From Enterobacter sp. C2 (GTDB taxonomy: Bacteria > Pseudomonadota > Gammaproteobacteria > Enterobacterales > Enterobacteriaceae), in NCBI RefSeq assembly GCF_019880405.1, contig NZ_CP082269.1, forward strand, positions 868,001 through 932,000: a stretch of DNA of 64,000 bases, written 5' to 3'. A program made the position numbers and the translations under genes. Under the pieces are notes generated by a model that was given only the letters and a program-made list of their open reading frames with translations, did not search any database and had not been told where the DNA came from. Positions 24,746 through 34,311 of the stretch are shown here, one piece after another. Numbering within the stretch: the stretch's first letter is position 1; each line of letters begins with the position of its first letter.

Positions 24746-25429
24746 GTGAGAGGCACAGGAGCCATCGTTTTTTTGTTTATTGTCGGTGCAGGGGTAGTGG
24801 GCTATCGTCACCTGCCCTCGTACTACAACCCCTTTGTGCCGCTGCGCCTCGACGATCCGCCGGGCCGCATTACCCAGTTTAAGCTCAAGCGGCTGACGCC
24901 CGAGCAGTGCGATGCCTTGCTGGTGGAAGCTAACCAAAAGAAGCTGATTGCTTCCCAGCCCGTCGCCGACAGCACCGGCACCTGCCCGCTGACCCACACC
25001 GTCCGGGTACGGGATTTTGGCCCGGTTAAGCTCAGCAGCAGCTTTCTCGCCTCCTGTCCGCTGGCACTCAGCTCAGCGCTTTTTGTACAGCAGCAGGCCC
25101 GTCCGCTGACCGAGCGGTACATGTCCAGCGCGCTGGTGCGCATCGATCATTTTGGCAGCTACGCCTGCCGCAATATATACCATCGCGCCAACGCCCGGCT
25201 GAGCGAGCACGCCACCGCCGAGGCGCTGGACATCAGCGGCTTTCGTCTCGCTAACGGGCAGCAGGTAACGGTGCTGCGCGGCTGGCAACAGGATAAAACC
25301 CAGCCCTGGCTGCGGGCGATGCTGAGCGCCAGCTGCGCTTACTATGGTAACGGCCTGGGGCCAGACTATAACGCCGCCCATGCCAACCATTTTCATCTGG
25401 GGATGCGTGGCTATGGATTATGCCGTTAA
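24746..25429 (+). CDS. Extensin-like family protein (predicted envelope peptidase-like)
   Basis: 227 residues from a GTG start at 24746 with AGGGGG upstream. A single N-terminal membrane segment ([19 protein letters not shown]) anchors it. The rest is the extensin-like C-terminal domain: [50 protein letters not shown] and [16 protein letters not shown]. The conserved H-(x)n-D and HFH residues resemble the metal site of M15-type DD-peptidases, so a role on peptidoglycan is possible but unproved. E. coli K-12 has no gene here between ddlA and iraP. Confidence 0.85.
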   Translation: MRGTGAIVFLFIVGAGVVGYRHLPSYYNPFVPLRLDDPPGRITQFKLKRLTPEQCDALLVEANQKKLIASQPVADSTGTCPLTHTVRVRDFGPVKLSSSFLASCPLALSSALFVQQQARPLTERYMSSALVRIDHFGSYACRNIYHRANARLSEHATAEALDISGFRLANGQQVTVLRGWQQDKTQPWLRAMLSASCAYYGNGLGPDYNAAHANHFHLGMRGYGLCR

Positions 25430-25496
25430 GTGCCGCTAAGCATAATCTACAGTTATGCTATGCTGGAGCCTGCTGTTAAAACCTGAATAATTGCAG

Positions 25497-26717
25497 ATGC
25501 TTATGGAATCCTGGAAGGTTAATCTTATTTCGGTCTGGTTTGGCTGCTTCTTTACCGGCCTTGCGATCAGCCAGATTTTACCGTTCTTGCCGCTCTATAT
25601 TGCCGAGATGGGCGTGACCTCGCACGAGGCGCTGTCGCTCTGGTCCGGGCTAACCTTTAGCGTGACCTTTCTGGTGTCGGCCATCGTCTCGCCGATGTGG
25701 GGGAGCCTTGCCGACCGTAAGGGGCGCAAGCTGATGCTGCTCCGCGCCTCGCTGGGTATGGCGATTGCGATCCTTTTGCAGGCTTTTGCCACCAACGTCT
25801 GGCAGCTGCTATTTCTGCGCGCCATCATGGGGCTGACCTCGGGCTATATTCCCAACGCGATGGCGCTGGTGGCCTCTCAGGTGCCGCGGGAGCGCAGCGG
25901 CTGGGCGCTCAGCACGCTCTCCACGGCGCAGATCAGCGGCGTGATTGGCGGCCCGTTGCTGGGAGGCTTTCTCGCCGATCACGTTGGCCTGCGGGCGGTG
26001 TTTTTCATCACCGCCACGCTGCTGATGGTCAGCTTTCTGGTGACTCTGTTCCTGATAAAAGAGGGCGGCCGGCCCAAAGTGAGTAAGGCGCAGCGCCTGA
26101 CCGGCAAAGCGGTATTTGCCAGTCTGCCCTATCCGAAGCTCATATTGAGTCTGTTTGTGACCACCATGGTGATCCAGCTCTGTAACGGCTCGGTAGGGCC
26201 GATTCTGGCGCTGTTTGTCCAGTCGCTGGCCCCGGACAGCAGCAATATCGCCTTTCTGAGCGGGATGATTGCCGCGGTGCCGGGCGTCTCAGCGCTGATG
26301 TCGGCTCCACGCCTTGGCAAGCTCGGGGATCGGATCGGCACGGCGCGGATCCTGATGGCGACGCTAATCTGCGCGGTGGCGCTCTTTTTTGCTATGTCAT
26401 TCGTGACCACGCCGCTTCAGCTGGGTATCTTACGCTTCATGCTGGGGTTTGCTGACGGGGCAATGCTGCCTGCGGTGCAGACGCTGCTACTGAAATACTC
26501 CAGCGATCAGGTGACCGGCCGCATCTTTGGCTATAACCAGTCGTTTATGTATCTGGGCAATGTCGCCGGGCCATTGATGGGGGCGAGTATCTCTGCAATG
26601 GCTGGCTTCCGCTGGGTGTTCATCGCTACCGCCGTGGTCGTGCTGATCAATATCTGGCAGCTGGCAATCATGCTCAGGCAGACCCGACGAGCTGCCGCGG
26701 GTGCTTCGCAGAAATAG
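25497..26717 (+). CDS. MFS drug efflux transporter, MdtG-like
   Basis: 406 residues from the ATG at 25497 (ATG 25503 is possible). Twelve hydrophobic segments and the MFS motif [21 protein letters not shown], after the second segment are seen, as are family segments [40 protein letters not shown] and [20 protein letters not shown]. It resembles E. coli MdtG (YceE), a fosfomycin/deoxycholate exporter, along its whole length but with many substitutions. It is best called an MdtG paralogue. It is not at the mdtG locus; it lies between the extensin-like gene and iraP. Confidence 0.85.
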   Translation: MLMESWKVNLISVWFGCFFTGLAISQILPFLPLYIAEMGVTSHEALSLWSGLTFSVTFLVSAIVSPMWGSLADRKGRKLMLLRASLGMAIAILLQAFATNVWQLLFLRAIMGLTSGYIPNAMALVASQVPRERSGWALSTLSTAQISGVIGGPLLGGFLADHVGLRAVFFITATLLMVSFLVTLFLIKEGGRPKVSKAQRLTGKAVFASLPYPKLILSLFVTTMVIQLCNGSVGPILALFVQSLAPDSSNIAFLSGMIAAVPGVSALMSAPRLGKLGDRIGTARILMATLICAVALFFAMSFVTTPLQLGILRFMLGFADGAMLPAVQTLLLKYSSDQVTGRIFGYNQSFMYLGNVAGPLMGASISAMAGFRWVFIATAVVVLINIWQLAIMLRQTRRAAAGASQK

Positions 26718-26800
26718 TATTAAAAATGTTATTTTTACGTAATATGCCATGATAACGTTGGCTGAAAACCTTAAAGAGTTGTGTATGAGGATGGTACGCG

Positions 26801-27064
26801 ATGAAAAACCTGATTGCAGAGCTGCTGGTTAAGCTAGCGGAAAAGGAAGAAGAGTCTAAAGAGTTGGTGGCGCAGGTTGAGGCGCTGGAGATTGTGGTTA
26901 CCGCTCTACTGCGTCATATGGCACAGCCGGAGCAGCAGGCATTAATTCAAAGTATTGAAGGTGCGCTGGAGGTGGCTGGCCCTGACTCGCAGGTCCCGCA
27001 TCAGGACACCGCGCTGTTGCAGCAGTACCTTAACAAACTTCTGCACCACCCACGCTCCCGGTAA
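26801..27064 (+). CDS. iraP: Anti-adaptor IraP (RssB inhibitor)
   Basis: 87 residues, nearly E. coli length (86) and clearly homologous: [20 protein letters not shown], then [20 protein letters not shown] and a C-terminal [13 protein letters not shown]. It is mostly coiled-coil helix. IraP binds RssB and blocks delivery of sigma S to ClpXP, so RpoS accumulates during phosphate starvation. In E. coli phoA and psiF follow it; here the next gene is dgcC, about 110 bases on. Confidence 0.96.
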   Translation: MKNLIAELLVKLAEKEEESKELVAQVEALEIVVTALLRHMAQPEQQALIQSIEGALEVAGPDSQVPHQDTALLQQYLNKLLHHPRSR

Positions 27065-27172
27065 GCTTAGCCCGATTGGGTGAGGGCGATCTTCCTCTCA
27101 CCCGAAATATCATACTTTCTCCCCGCCGCACCTCTCTATAATTTTGGGAAATGTTTCAGAATATTCCCAATA

Positions 27173-28276
27173 ATGATGAATGATAACAATCTTTATTCTA
27201 AAACCGCTGTTAACAAGGAGTGGGTCGAGACCCCTAACCAGGACGAACACTTCCTGTCTGGCCAGCTTTTTGCCCGGCGACTTCGCCTGCCGCGTATTTT
27301 TGGCCTTGGATGCCTCTTCTTTCCCTTAGGTGGCGCGATGACTTCCCAGCCCGTAGCCGGAGGCTGGTGGCTATTTCTCTTAGGCTGGTCTTTTGTCTGG
27401 CCACATCTTGCCTGGCAGCTGGCGAGCCGCTCAAGCGATCCTCACGCTGCCGAAATCAGTAATCTTAAGACTGATGCTATCCTGGCAGGGATCTGGATCG
27501 GCGTGATGGGAATGAACATCATGCCGTCGGCGGTACTGGTGATGATGGTTAGCCTAATGCTGATGGGCATGGGCGGGCCGCGGCTGTTTGGTATTGGCAT
27601 TGTCCTGTTGCTGGGCGCGAGCCTGGTGACGCTCCAGCTTACCGGCACGGCGATAACCTTCACCAGCGCGTCGCTGGAGTGGTGGCTTTGCCTGCCGTTT
27701 ATCCTGCTCTATCCGCCGCTGTTTGCCTGGGTGAGCTTTCGTACCTTCACCCGCCTCGCCAGGCAGAAGCAGCGCCTGCGCATTATGAGCACCCGCGACG
27801 GCATGACTGGTCTCTATAACCGACGGCACTGGGAAATATTGCTGCGCAATGAGTTTGAGAGCTGCCGACGCAACCAGCGGATGGCAACCCTGCTGCTGAT
27901 CGATGTTGACTATTTTAAGACCATCAACGACACCTACGGCCACGACGTAGGGGATGAGGCGATTATCGCCATTAGCCGCCATCTGCAGATGACCCTGCGC
28001 GGAAGCGACATTATCGGGCGCTTCGGCGGCGATGAGTTTGCGGTGATCATGAGCGGTACGCCGGTTGACAGCGCGCTTGCGGCGATGAGCCGGGTGCACG
28101 ATACGCTGGCGGAGATCCGGCTACCCTGCGCTCCACATCTGGTGCTGCAAATTAGCATTGGCCTCGCGCCGCTCACCCCCGGCACCGAGCACTGCCGCGA
28201 CTGGCTCAAGGCCGCTGACGTGGCGCTCTACAAAGCCAAAAAAGGCGGTCGCGGCCGCACGGAGGTGGCGGCATGA
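27173..28276 (+). CDS. dgcC: Diguanylate cyclase DgcC (AdrA)
   Basis: 367 residues from the ATG at 27173 (a second ATG follows at 27176); the longer upstream frame has no homology. Residues about 20-195 form the MASE2 membrane sensor domain (RRLRLPRIFGLGCLFFPLGG, GWSFVWPHLAWQLASRSSDP). Residues about 200-365 form an active GGDEF domain: STRDGMTGLYNRRHWEILLR, RFGGDEFAVIMSG, with the I-site RGSD just before. In E. coli and Salmonella, CsgD induces this gene and the c-di-GMP it makes switches on cellulose synthesis. Confidence 0.96.
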   Translation: MMNDNNLYSKTAVNKEWVETPNQDEHFLSGQLFARRLRLPRIFGLGCLFFPLGGAMTSQPVAGGWWLFLLGWSFVWPHLAWQLASRSSDPHAAEISNLKTDAILAGIWIGVMGMNIMPSAVLVMMVSLMLMGMGGPRLFGIGIVLLLGASLVTLQLTGTAITFTSASLEWWLCLPFILLYPPLFAWVSFRTFTRLARQKQRLRIMSTRDGMTGLYNRRHWEILLRNEFESCRRNQRMATLLLIDVDYFKTINDTYGHDVGDEAIIAISRHLQMTLRGSDIIGRFGGDEFAVIMSGTPVDSALAAMSRVHDTLAEIRLPCAPHLVLQISIGLAPLTPGTEHCRDWLKAADVALYKAKKGGRGRTEVAA

Positions 28277-28283
28277 CGCTGTT

Positions 28284-28317
28284 TGCCAGGCCGGGCAAGC
28301 GAAGCGCCGCCCGGCGT
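28284..28317. repeat. REP element
   Basis: Stem of the REP family (GCCAGGCCGGGCAAGC ... GCCGCCCGGCG) between the convergent dgcC and proC ends. It probably protects both mRNA 3' ends. Confidence 0.75.
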
Positions 28318-28323
28318 TAGCAC

Positions 28324-29133
28324 TTAGAGCTTACTCAGTGCCTCGGATTTCTCCATGCACTTGGTCATCGCTTCAATCACCGCAGCGCGGAATCCACGCT
28401 CCTCCAGCACCCGCACAGCTTCAATCGTGGTGCCGCCCGGTGAGCAGACCATATCCTTCAACTCGCCGGGGTGTTTACCGGTTTCCAGCACCATTTTCGC
28501 CGAGCCCATCACCGCCTGAGCGGCAAACTTGTAGGCCTGCGCGCGCGGCATACCGCCCAGTACGGCAGCGTCGGCCATCGCCTCGATAAACATAAAGACG
28601 TATGCAGGCGCAGAGCCGCTGACGCCTACCACCGGGTGGATCATCGACTCGGCCACCACTTCCGCCTCGCCAAAGCTGCGGAAAATAGCCAGCACGTCGG
28701 CCACGTCTTCCGGGGTGACCAGCGCGTTCGCGGTGATGGAGGTCATGCCGGCATTGACCAGTGCCGGGGTATTAGGCATGGTGCGTACGATTTTGCGATC
28801 GTGGCCAAGGGCGCGCGCCAGCTGGTCAAGGGTGACGCCTGCGGCGATCGATACCACCAGCGTCTCTTTATTCAGGCTGGAAGTGATCTCGCTCAGCGTT
28901 TTGATCATCACGTTGGGCTTCACCGCGCCGAAGACAATATCGGCGATCTGCGCGACTTCCTGCGCACTCTGCGCCGGGTTGATGCCATACTGACTGCTGA
29001 GGGCAGCGACCTTCTCAGGTGTCGGGGTGTAGACCCAAATCTGCTCTGGCTGTACCTGGCCGCTGGCAATCATCCCGCCCAGAATAGCCTTGCCCATATT
29101 GCCGCAGCCGATAAATCCGATCTTTTTCTCCAT
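28324..29133 (-). CDS. proC: Pyrroline-5-carboxylate reductase
   Basis: 269 residues from the ATG at 29133 (MEKKIGFIGCGNMGKAILGG), identical in length to E. coli ProC; upstream in-frame codons lack homology. It performs the last step of proline synthesis with NADPH. The Rossmann glycine motif is GFIGCGNMG near the start. Other landmarks are VVSIAAGVTLDQLARALG, RTMPNTPALVNAGMTSITAN, VGVSGSAPAYVFMFIEAMAD and MVCSPGGTTIEAVRVLEERG. It is divergent from yaiI. Confidence 0.97.
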   Translation of the reverse strand: MEKKIGFIGCGNMGKAILGGMIASGQVQPEQIWVYTPTPEKVAALSSQYGINPAQSAQEVAQIADIVFGAVKPNVMIKTLSEITSSLNKETLVVSIAAGVTLDQLARALGHDRKIVRTMPNTPALVNAGMTSITANALVTPEDVADVLAIFRSFGEAEVVAESMIHPVVGVSGSAPAYVFMFIEAMADAAVLGGMPRAQAYKFAAQAVMGSAKMVLETGKHPGELKDMVCSPGGTTIEAVRVLEERGFRAAVIEAMTKCMEKSEALSKL

Positions 29134-29209
29134 CGCCTTTTCCCTGAATGTGTGATTAATGGGGGAGTTATAGCTTATCATAGTGACCATAAACTATTCA
29201 GGAGCAGCT

Positions 29210-29689
29210 ATGGCAATTTGGGTGGATGCGGATGCGTGTCCAAATGTAATTAAAGAGATCCTGTTTCGTGCAGCCGAACGTACGCAGACGCCGCTGACGC
29301 TGGTGGCGAATCAGACCCTGCGCGTACCCCCTTCAAAATTCATCCGCTCCCTGCGGGTGCCGGCGGGCTTTGACGTAGCCGATAACGAAATTGTGCGCCT
29401 GTGTAGCCCGGGCGATCTGGTGATCACTGCCGATATTCCCCTTGCAGCAGAAGTGCTGGCGAAAGGCGCTGCGGCGCTTAACCCGCGGGGCGAACGCTAT
29501 AGCGAGGCCACCATCCGTGAAAAGCTGACGATGCGTGATTTTATGGATACCATGCGCGCCAGCGGCGTACAGACCGGGGGGCCGGATACGCTCTCCCAAC
29601 GCGATCGCCAGCATTTTGCCGCCGAGTTAGATAAGTGGTTGCTGGCGCGAGCACGGCAGGACTTGTCAACGGGACGCCCTTTAAAGTAA
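29210..29689 (+). CDS. yaiI: UPF0178 (DUF188) family protein YaiI
   Basis: 159 residues from the ATG at 29210 (AGGAGCAGCT upstream). It begins [20 protein letters not shown], the family's conserved acidic NYN/PIN-like motif, followed by [20 protein letters not shown] and [20 protein letters not shown]. The DUF188 fold resembles PIN-type nucleases, but its function is not shown. E. coli YaiI is a few residues shorter. Confidence 0.93.
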   Translation: MAIWVDADACPNVIKEILFRAAERTQTPLTLVANQTLRVPPSKFIRSLRVPAGFDVADNEIVRLCSPGDLVITADIPLAAEVLAKGAAALNPRGERYSEATIREKLTMRDFMDTMRASGVQTGGPDTLSQRDRQHFAAELDKWLLARARQDLSTGRPLK

Positions 29690-29703
29690 GGTGGCGCGAC
29701 AGA

Positions 29704-29721
29704 TGCCATTTTATCTTTACA
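29704..29721 (+). promoter_or_regulatory. Possible weak TyrR box
   Basis: TGCCATTTTATCTTTACA fits the TyrR consensus TGTAAA-N6-TTTACA fully in its right half and partly in its left. It lies one spacing upstream of a better TyrR box, an arrangement like that of E. coli aroL. Confidence 0.45.
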
Positions 29722-29760
29722 CTCTGAAGCACGCCATTCATCGCAGTATCATCATAAATT

Positions 29761-29778
29761 CGTAACGTTTTATTTACG
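29761..29778 (+). promoter_or_regulatory. TyrR box upstream of aroL
   Basis: CGTAACGTTTTATTTACG matches GTAA-N8-TTAC, the central symmetrical part of the TyrR consensus. It is about 80 bases upstream of the aroL start, so repression by TyrR with tyrosine is expected. Confidence 0.7.
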
Positions 29779-29785
29779 TATTTTT

Positions 29786-29801
29786 CGTACTAGTGTAATA
29801 G
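29786..29801 (+). promoter_or_regulatory. TrpR operator upstream of aroL
   Basis: CGTACTAGTGTAATAG contains the TrpR half-site core GTACTAGT and resembles the E. coli aroL operator (TGTACTAGTTTGATGG) position by position. With the adjacent TyrR box this indicates dual tyrosine/tryptophan control. Confidence 0.65.
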
Positions 29802-29859
29802 TATGGCGCTTCAACTATTTGTGTTCCGCAGAGAGTGGAACAGGGGAGAACTCCAGGTC

Positions 29860-30384
29860 ATGACGTTACCCATCTTTTTAATTGGCGCTCGCGGTTGTGG
29901 AAAATCCACCATCGGTGTTGAGCTGGCTCAGGCGCGAGACTGCCGGTTTGTAGATACCGACCACGCGCTGCAGGAGCAGGCGCAGATGACCATCGCGACG
30001 ATTGTTGAAAAAGAGGGCTGGCCCGGTTTCCGTGCCCGTGAAACCGCAGCGTTGCAGGCCGTCTCCGCGCCAGCGACGGTGATTGCTACCGGCGGCGGAA
30101 TTATTCTCAGCGAGGTAAACCGCCGCTTTATGCGCGAGACGGGCGTGGTCATCTATCTCTGCGCCCCGGTAGCGGTACTGGCAGAGCGGCTGGAGGCTTT
30201 CCCTGAAGAGGCGCAGCGCCCAACGCTCACTGGCAGACCAATAAGCGAGGAGGTCAGCGAGGTGCTGGCCCAGCGCGACGCACTCTACCGCGAGGCGGCG
30301 CATCATATTGTCAATGCCGCCCAGACGCCGGAGCGGGTGGTAGCCGATATCCAGGCGGCGCTACTGCTGGCGCGAGCGAGCTAA
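29860..30384 (+). CDS. aroL: Shikimate kinase II
   Basis: 174 residues from the ATG at 29860 ([20 protein letters not shown]), the E. coli AroL length. The P-loop GARGCGKST binds ATP; the shikimate site includes [40 protein letters not shown] and [13 protein letters not shown]. It phosphorylates shikimate in the chorismate pathway. It heads the aroL-yaiA-aroM operon and has TyrR and TrpR boxes upstream. Confidence 0.97.
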   Translation: MTLPIFLIGARGCGKSTIGVELAQARDCRFVDTDHALQEQAQMTIATIVEKEGWPGFRARETAALQAVSAPATVIATGGGIILSEVNRRFMRETGVVIYLCAPVAVLAERLEAFPEEAQRPTLTGRPISEEVSEVLAQRDALYREAAHHIVNAAQTPERVVADIQAALLLARAS

Positions 30385-30441
30385 TTGCAGATCGTGGCCT
30401 TTAGCTATACTCATAGCTCTACCAATAAAAAAGGAAGCGCT

Positions 30442-30633
30442 ATGCCTACAAGACCGCCTTACCCGCGTGAAGCCCGCATTGTTACCGTTGAGAAAGGAGG
30501 CCAGCAGGAGACGGTAACCTGGTATCAACTTCGTGCCGACCATCCGGAACCCGACTCGCTGATCAGTGAGCACGAGAGTGAGCAAGAGGCGCTGGATGCT
30601 AAACGGCGCTATGAGGATCCTGATAAAACGTAA
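30442..30633 (+). CDS. yaiA: YaiA, small protein in the aroL operon
   Basis: 63 residues, the same as E. coli Yai[21 protein letters not shown], then [20 protein letters not shown] and [10 protein letters not shown]. It starts after AAGGAAGCGCT. Cotranscribed with aroL; function unknown. Confidence 0.95.
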   Translation: MPTRPPYPREARIVTVEKGGQQETVTWYQLRADHPEPDSLISEHESEQEALDAKRRYEDPDKT

Positions 30634-30641
30634 CCCACACT

Positions 30642-30682
30642 CTCCCGCTTCATAAATTCAGACAGCCTTTAAGAAGCGGGAG
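30642..30682 (+). other. Long inverted repeat between yaiA and aroM
   Basis: CTCCCGCTTC (30642-30651) is perfectly complementary to GAAGCGGGAG (30673-30682), leaving a 21-base loop. No T-run follows. It may be a processing site or attenuator that lowers aroM expression relative to aroL. Confidence 0.5.
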
Positions 30683-30771
30683 GTTGAACGTTACAGAATT
30701 GTTATGAGAGCATAGGTCAGTAGCATAATGATAAGAACAGCAGACTGACGTTATGAAAGGCGGAAACAAAA

Positions 30772-31455
30772 ATGAGTGCAACCCTGGCTATCCTCACCGT
30801 GGGTGTGGTGCCTGTTGATGCCGTGATGCCGCTCCTGACCGAGCACATCGACGCGCAGCAGATTACCCAAATTAGTTTGCTGGGGAAGATGGATCCTCAG
30901 GATGTTTATGAGGATTACGCTACCGAGCCGGGGGAGAGGCCCGTTCATGCACTGCTAAACAATGGTGAAGTGGCTCAGGTTTCGCGTAAGAAGGTAGAGC
31001 GCGATTTGCAGGCCCTCATCGGCGTCATTGATAAACAAAACTACGACGTCATCTTACTCATGAGCACCGAGCGTTTTACCGGGCTTTCCCTCTCAGTCCG
31101 CCACGCTATTTTGCTGGAGCCTGACCGAATCATCCCTCCGCTGGTCTCCTCTATTGTCGATGGGCATCAGGTCGGCGTCATTGTGCCTTTGGCTACACTT
31201 GTCGAAGGCCAGATGGAGAAGTGGCAACTATTAGAGAAGGCCCCTTACTATGACGTTGCCAGTCCCCTGCAGGGTCACGAAAACGAGCTTATCGCCGCTG
31301 GAAAAGCGCTGCTTGCAAAAGGCGCTGACGTACTGATATTGGACTGCCTCGGCTATTACCAAAAGCACCGTGACCTGCTGCAAAAAGCGCTGGACGTGCC
31401 GGTGCTGCTCTCTAATGTGCTGGTGGCCCGTCTGGCCTCTGAGCTGCTGCTTTAG
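30772..31455 (+). CDS. aroM: AroM family protein
   Basis: 227 residues (E. coli 225). It opens MSATLAILTVGVVPVDAVMP and ends with a racemase-like second half (ADVLILDCLGYYQKHRDLLQ, VPVLLSNVLVARLASELL). It belongs to the AroM family, which is co-regulated with aroL by TyrR; the enzymatic role is not known, although the Asp/Glu-racemase-like fold suggests an enzyme. It is the last gene of the aroL operon. Confidence 0.95.
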   Translation: MSATLAILTVGVVPVDAVMPLLTEHIDAQQITQISLLGKMDPQDVYEDYATEPGERPVHALLNNGEVAQVSRKKVERDLQALIGVIDKQNYDVILLMSTERFTGLSLSVRHAILLEPDRIIPPLVSSIVDGHQVGVIVPLATLVEGQMEKWQLLEKAPYYDVASPLQGHENELIAAGKALLAKGADVLILDCLGYYQKHRDLLQKALDVPVLLSNVLVARLASELLL

Positions 31456-31542
31456 CCATTTTCGTGACAGAAATTTTGCGTGACAGGGATGAAGGCTGGC
31501 CCCTATAGTGATTTTCCATACACTTATTTATAAGGGCCACCC

Positions 31543-31827
31543 ATGCTTCAAAGTAATGAATACTTTTCCGGTAAAGTGAAATCCATTGGTTTTACCAGCA
31601 GCAGCACCGGCCGCGCTAGCGTAGGCGTGATGGCCGAGGGTGAGTACACCTTTGGGACGGCTCAGCCGGAAGAGATGACCGTGGTGAGTGGCGCACTGAA
31701 TGTGCTGCTGCCCGGCGATACCGAGTGGAAAACGTATTCTGCTGGCGAGGTGTTCAACGTGCCGGGCCATAGCGAATTTCATCTGCAGGTGGCCGAAGCC
31801 AGCGCTTACCTCTGCCGCTACCTGTAA
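31543..31827 (+). CDS. ppnP: Pyrimidine/purine nucleoside phosphorylase PpnP (YaiE)
   Basis: 94 residues, a single cupin domain as in E. coli Ppn[21 protein letters not shown], then [40 protein letters not shown] and [20 protein letters not shown]. The family phosphorolyses a broad set of nucleosides. It is a single gene with its own promoter region after aroM. Confidence 0.96.
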   Translation: MLQSNEYFSGKVKSIGFTSSSTGRASVGVMAEGEYTFGTAQPEEMTVVSGALNVLLPGDTEWKTYSAGEVFNVPGHSEFHLQVAEASAYLCRYL

Positions 31828-31836
31828 CGCGTCTGC

Positions 31837-31873
31837 CTGTCCCCTGCATCTGTCCCCTGCATTGAGGGGACAG
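31837..31873. repeat. Tandem 13-bp duplication and hairpin after ppnP
   Basis: CTGTCCCCTGCAT occurs twice head to tail (31837-31849, 31850-31862). The second copy pairs, through CTGTCCCCT (31850-31858), with AGGGGACAG (31865-31873) to make a strong stem at the convergent ppnP and rdgC ends. A terminator role is likely. Confidence 0.6.
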
Positions 31874-31884
31874 TGCGTCCTGCC

Positions 31885-32796
31885 TTAGCGCTGCGCTTCG
31901 CCGCCGAGGCCTTCTACCAGACTCTGCACCAGCGCAGCCAGCTCGCCAGTCATCAGAATAAAGTCCGCGTCAAAACGCTGGGCGAAATCCTCCCGGTCGA
32001 TGTCATCATTCTGGTCGCGCAGCTCGTCGGCAAACTTCAGCCGCTTGATCGAGCCGTCGTCGCACATCACAAACTGAATACGCTGCTGCCAGTCGAGCGC
32101 CAGCTTGGTCACCAGCTTGCCCGCTTCAATGTGCACCGCAATCTCATCGCTCACCAGATCCTGCTTTTTACAGCGGATCACACCGCCATCTTCAAGGATC
32201 GCCTTTAGCTCGGCCTCGTCCTGGAGCTGGAAGCCCTGCGCCGCGCTGCCGCTGCGTACCCATTCGGTCAGGGTCAGTTCGATAGGGTTTTCCAGCGTCA
32301 GCGGCACTACCGGCAGCGAACCGAGGCTTTTACGCAGCAGGGCCAGCGTATCTTCCGCTTTCTTGGCGCTGGCGCAGTCGACCATGATCAGGCCATTGAC
32401 GGTATCGATCCACATCATAGTCTGACTGAAGCGACTAAAAGCGCGGGGCAGCAGGGAGTGGAGCACCTCATCCTTCAGCGAATCTTTTTCGGTCTTCTTC
32501 AGCTTGCGGCCCTGATCGGCCTCCAGCTTGGCAATTTTGGCTTCCAGCGTCTGCTTGACGACCGATGACGGCAGGATCTTCTCTTCTTTACGGGCGCAAA
32601 TGATGATTTGGTCGTTGTTGGTGTGGGTCAAAGCATCACTGTGTGAACCCATCGGCGGAACCCAGCCGGTTTTTGCCATATCCTGGCTACCGCAAGGGGT
32701 AAATGAGAGCGCGGATAACTGTTTTTCCATCTCCTCTGCACGCAGCGCAATATCGCGGCTGAGACGGTAAACCATTAAATTTTTGAACCACAGCAT
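31885..32796 (-). CDS. rdgC: Recombination-associated protein RdgC
   Basis: 303 residues from the ATG at 32796 ([20 protein letters not shown]), the exact E. coli length; the open frame extends further upstream without homology. Landmarks are [40 protein letters not shown] and [20 protein letters not shown]. RdgC forms a ring-shaped dimer around DNA and antagonises RecA filament formation. It is divergent from mak. Confidence 0.97.
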   Translation of the reverse strand: MLWFKNLMVYRLSRDIALRAEEMEKQLSALSFTPCGSQDMAKTGWVPPMGSHSDALTHTNNDQIIICARKEEKILPSSVVKQTLEAKIAKLEADQGRKLKKTEKDSLKDEVLHSLLPRAFSRFSQTMMWIDTVNGLIMVDCASAKKAEDTLALLRKSLGSLPVVPLTLENPIELTLTEWVRSGSAAQGFQLQDEAELKAILEDGGVIRCKKQDLVSDEIAVHIEAGKLVTKLALDWQQRIQFVMCDDGSIKRLKFADELRDQNDDIDREDFAQRFDADFILMTGELAALVQSLVEGLGGEAQR

Positions 32797-32920
32797 GATA
32801 TTTTCCACAGCCTTGTCGTTAAATGCAGCGGGCATGATAGCGAATTGTCTTGCCGCTTGCATTGCTAATCCCCCGACGGGGTTCTACTCTCTTGATATTG
32901 CTAAAAATAAGGAGATCGCT

Positions 32921-33832
32921 GTGCGTATAGGTATTGATTTGGGCGGCACGAAAACAGAGGTTATTGCGCTCGGCGACAGCGGTGAGCAGCTGTTCCGCCA
33001 TCGTCTGCCCACCCCGCGCGACGACTATCAGCAGACCATCGAGACGATCGCCACCCTGGTCGAGATGGCAGAGAAAGAGACGGGCCAGCGGGGTACGGTG
33101 GGGATGGGGATCCCTGGCTCCCTCTCCCCCTACACGGGGGTAGTGAAGAACGCCAACTCCACCTGGCTGAACGGTCAGCCGTTTGATAAAGACCTCAGTA
33201 AACGCCTGGGGCGGGAAGTGCGTCTGGCTAACGACGCCAACTGCCTGGCGGTCTCAGAGGCCATCGACGGCGCAGCCGCCGGAGCGCAGACCGTTTTCGC
33301 GGTGATTATTGGCACTGGCTGTGGGGCGGGGATCGCCTTTAACGGTCACGCTCACTCTGGTGGCAACGGCACGGCCGGGGAGTGGGGGCATAATCCGCTG
33401 CCGTGGATGGACGAAGACGAGCTGCGCTACCGGGAAGAGGTGCCTTGCTACTGCGGTAAGCAGGGGTGCATTGAGACCTTTATCTCCGGAACCGGTTTCG
33501 CCCGGGATTTCCATCGCCTGAGCGGCCAGCCGCTGAAGGGCAACGAGATTATTCGCCTGGTGGACGAGCAGGATGCCGTTGCCGAGCTGGCGCTGAGCCG
33601 CTACGAGCTGCGGCTGGCGAAGTCGCTGGCGCACGTGGTGAATATTCTCGATCCGGATGTGATCGTGCTGGGGGGCGGCATGAGTAACGTCGACCGGCTC
33701 TATAAAACCGTGCCGCAGCTGATCAAAAACTGGGTGTTTGGCGGGGAGTGTGAAACGCCAATCCGCAAGGCGGTGCACGGCGACTCCAGCGGCGTTCGCG
33801 GCGCGGCCTGGCTCTGGCCGCTGGAGAAGTAG
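32921..33832 (+). CDS. mak: Fructokinase / manno(fructo)kinase, ROK family
   Basis: 303 residues from a GTG at 32921 with AAGGAG seven bases upstream; the product then aligns with E. coli Mak from residue 1 ([20 protein letters not shown], the N-terminal phosphate-binding loop). The catalytic Asp lies in [17 protein letters not shown], and the ROK zinc motif is [17 protein letters not shown]. It phosphorylates fructose (and mannose) at C6. In E. coli araJ follows; here an rhs island does. Confidence 0.96.
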   Translation: MRIGIDLGGTKTEVIALGDSGEQLFRHRLPTPRDDYQQTIETIATLVEMAEKETGQRGTVGMGIPGSLSPYTGVVKNANSTWLNGQPFDKDLSKRLGREVRLANDANCLAVSEAIDGAAAGAQTVFAVIIGTGCGAGIAFNGHAHSGGNGTAGEWGHNPLPWMDEDELRYREEVPCYCGKQGCIETFISGTGFARDFHRLSGQPLKGNEIIRLVDEQDAVAELALSRYELRLAKSLAHVVNILDPDVIVLGGGMSNVDRLYKTVPQLIKNWVFGGECETPIRKAVHGDSSGVRGAAWLWPLEK

Positions 33833-33855
33833 TTTTCCAGACGAGTGCATGTTTC

Positions 33856-33885
33856 GTAGGCCGGGTAAGCGTAGCGCCACCCGGC
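33856..33885. repeat. REP element at left edge of rhs island
   Basis: Stem-loop GTAGGCCGGGTAAGC joined to GTAGCGCCACCCGGC, a classic REP unit 23 bases after mak. Its right half (33871-33885) recurs exactly at 39305-39319 next to sbcC. Confidence 0.85.
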
Positions 33886-34311
33886 TTTTTAGCACGTAAT
33901 TACAGCTAACAGAAATAATCTCCGTAATTCAACTGAGTTTTTTAGTCTCTGCTCTATATTAAAGCGATCCTGTTTATATGTGCCCAATATAAATATCCTC
34001 CCTGCACGAAATATATCTGAAAAGTACCTTAATAGACGAAGTGGCCACAACGCTCGCTTATCACGTTAGTGCTTCCTGTAATAATATGTATTATTTACAG
34101 GGTGAATTATTGATAAAAACAAATAGCATTTTAAAACAAAACGCAGAAAAACCCAGAGAGTAGAGTACAGGTGCATTTCTTATAAGCTGAATTATTTAAT
34201 AAAACGTCAGCCCGTTATTATTAGCGGTAAGCGTAATAATTATCCCTTTCTGACATGCCCGCCATTAAACAAGACGGACTTTATTATCAGCGCAGGAGCA
34301 CAGCCTGAATC
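33886..34311. other. AT-rich gene-free region upstream of rhs
   Basis: About 425 bases with no open frame of credible coding quality on either strand. It is AT-rich, contains TTATTTA-type and TATAAT-like stretches, and presumably includes the rhs promoter. No Eag chaperone gene, vgrG or transposase is present in it. Confidence 0.6.
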
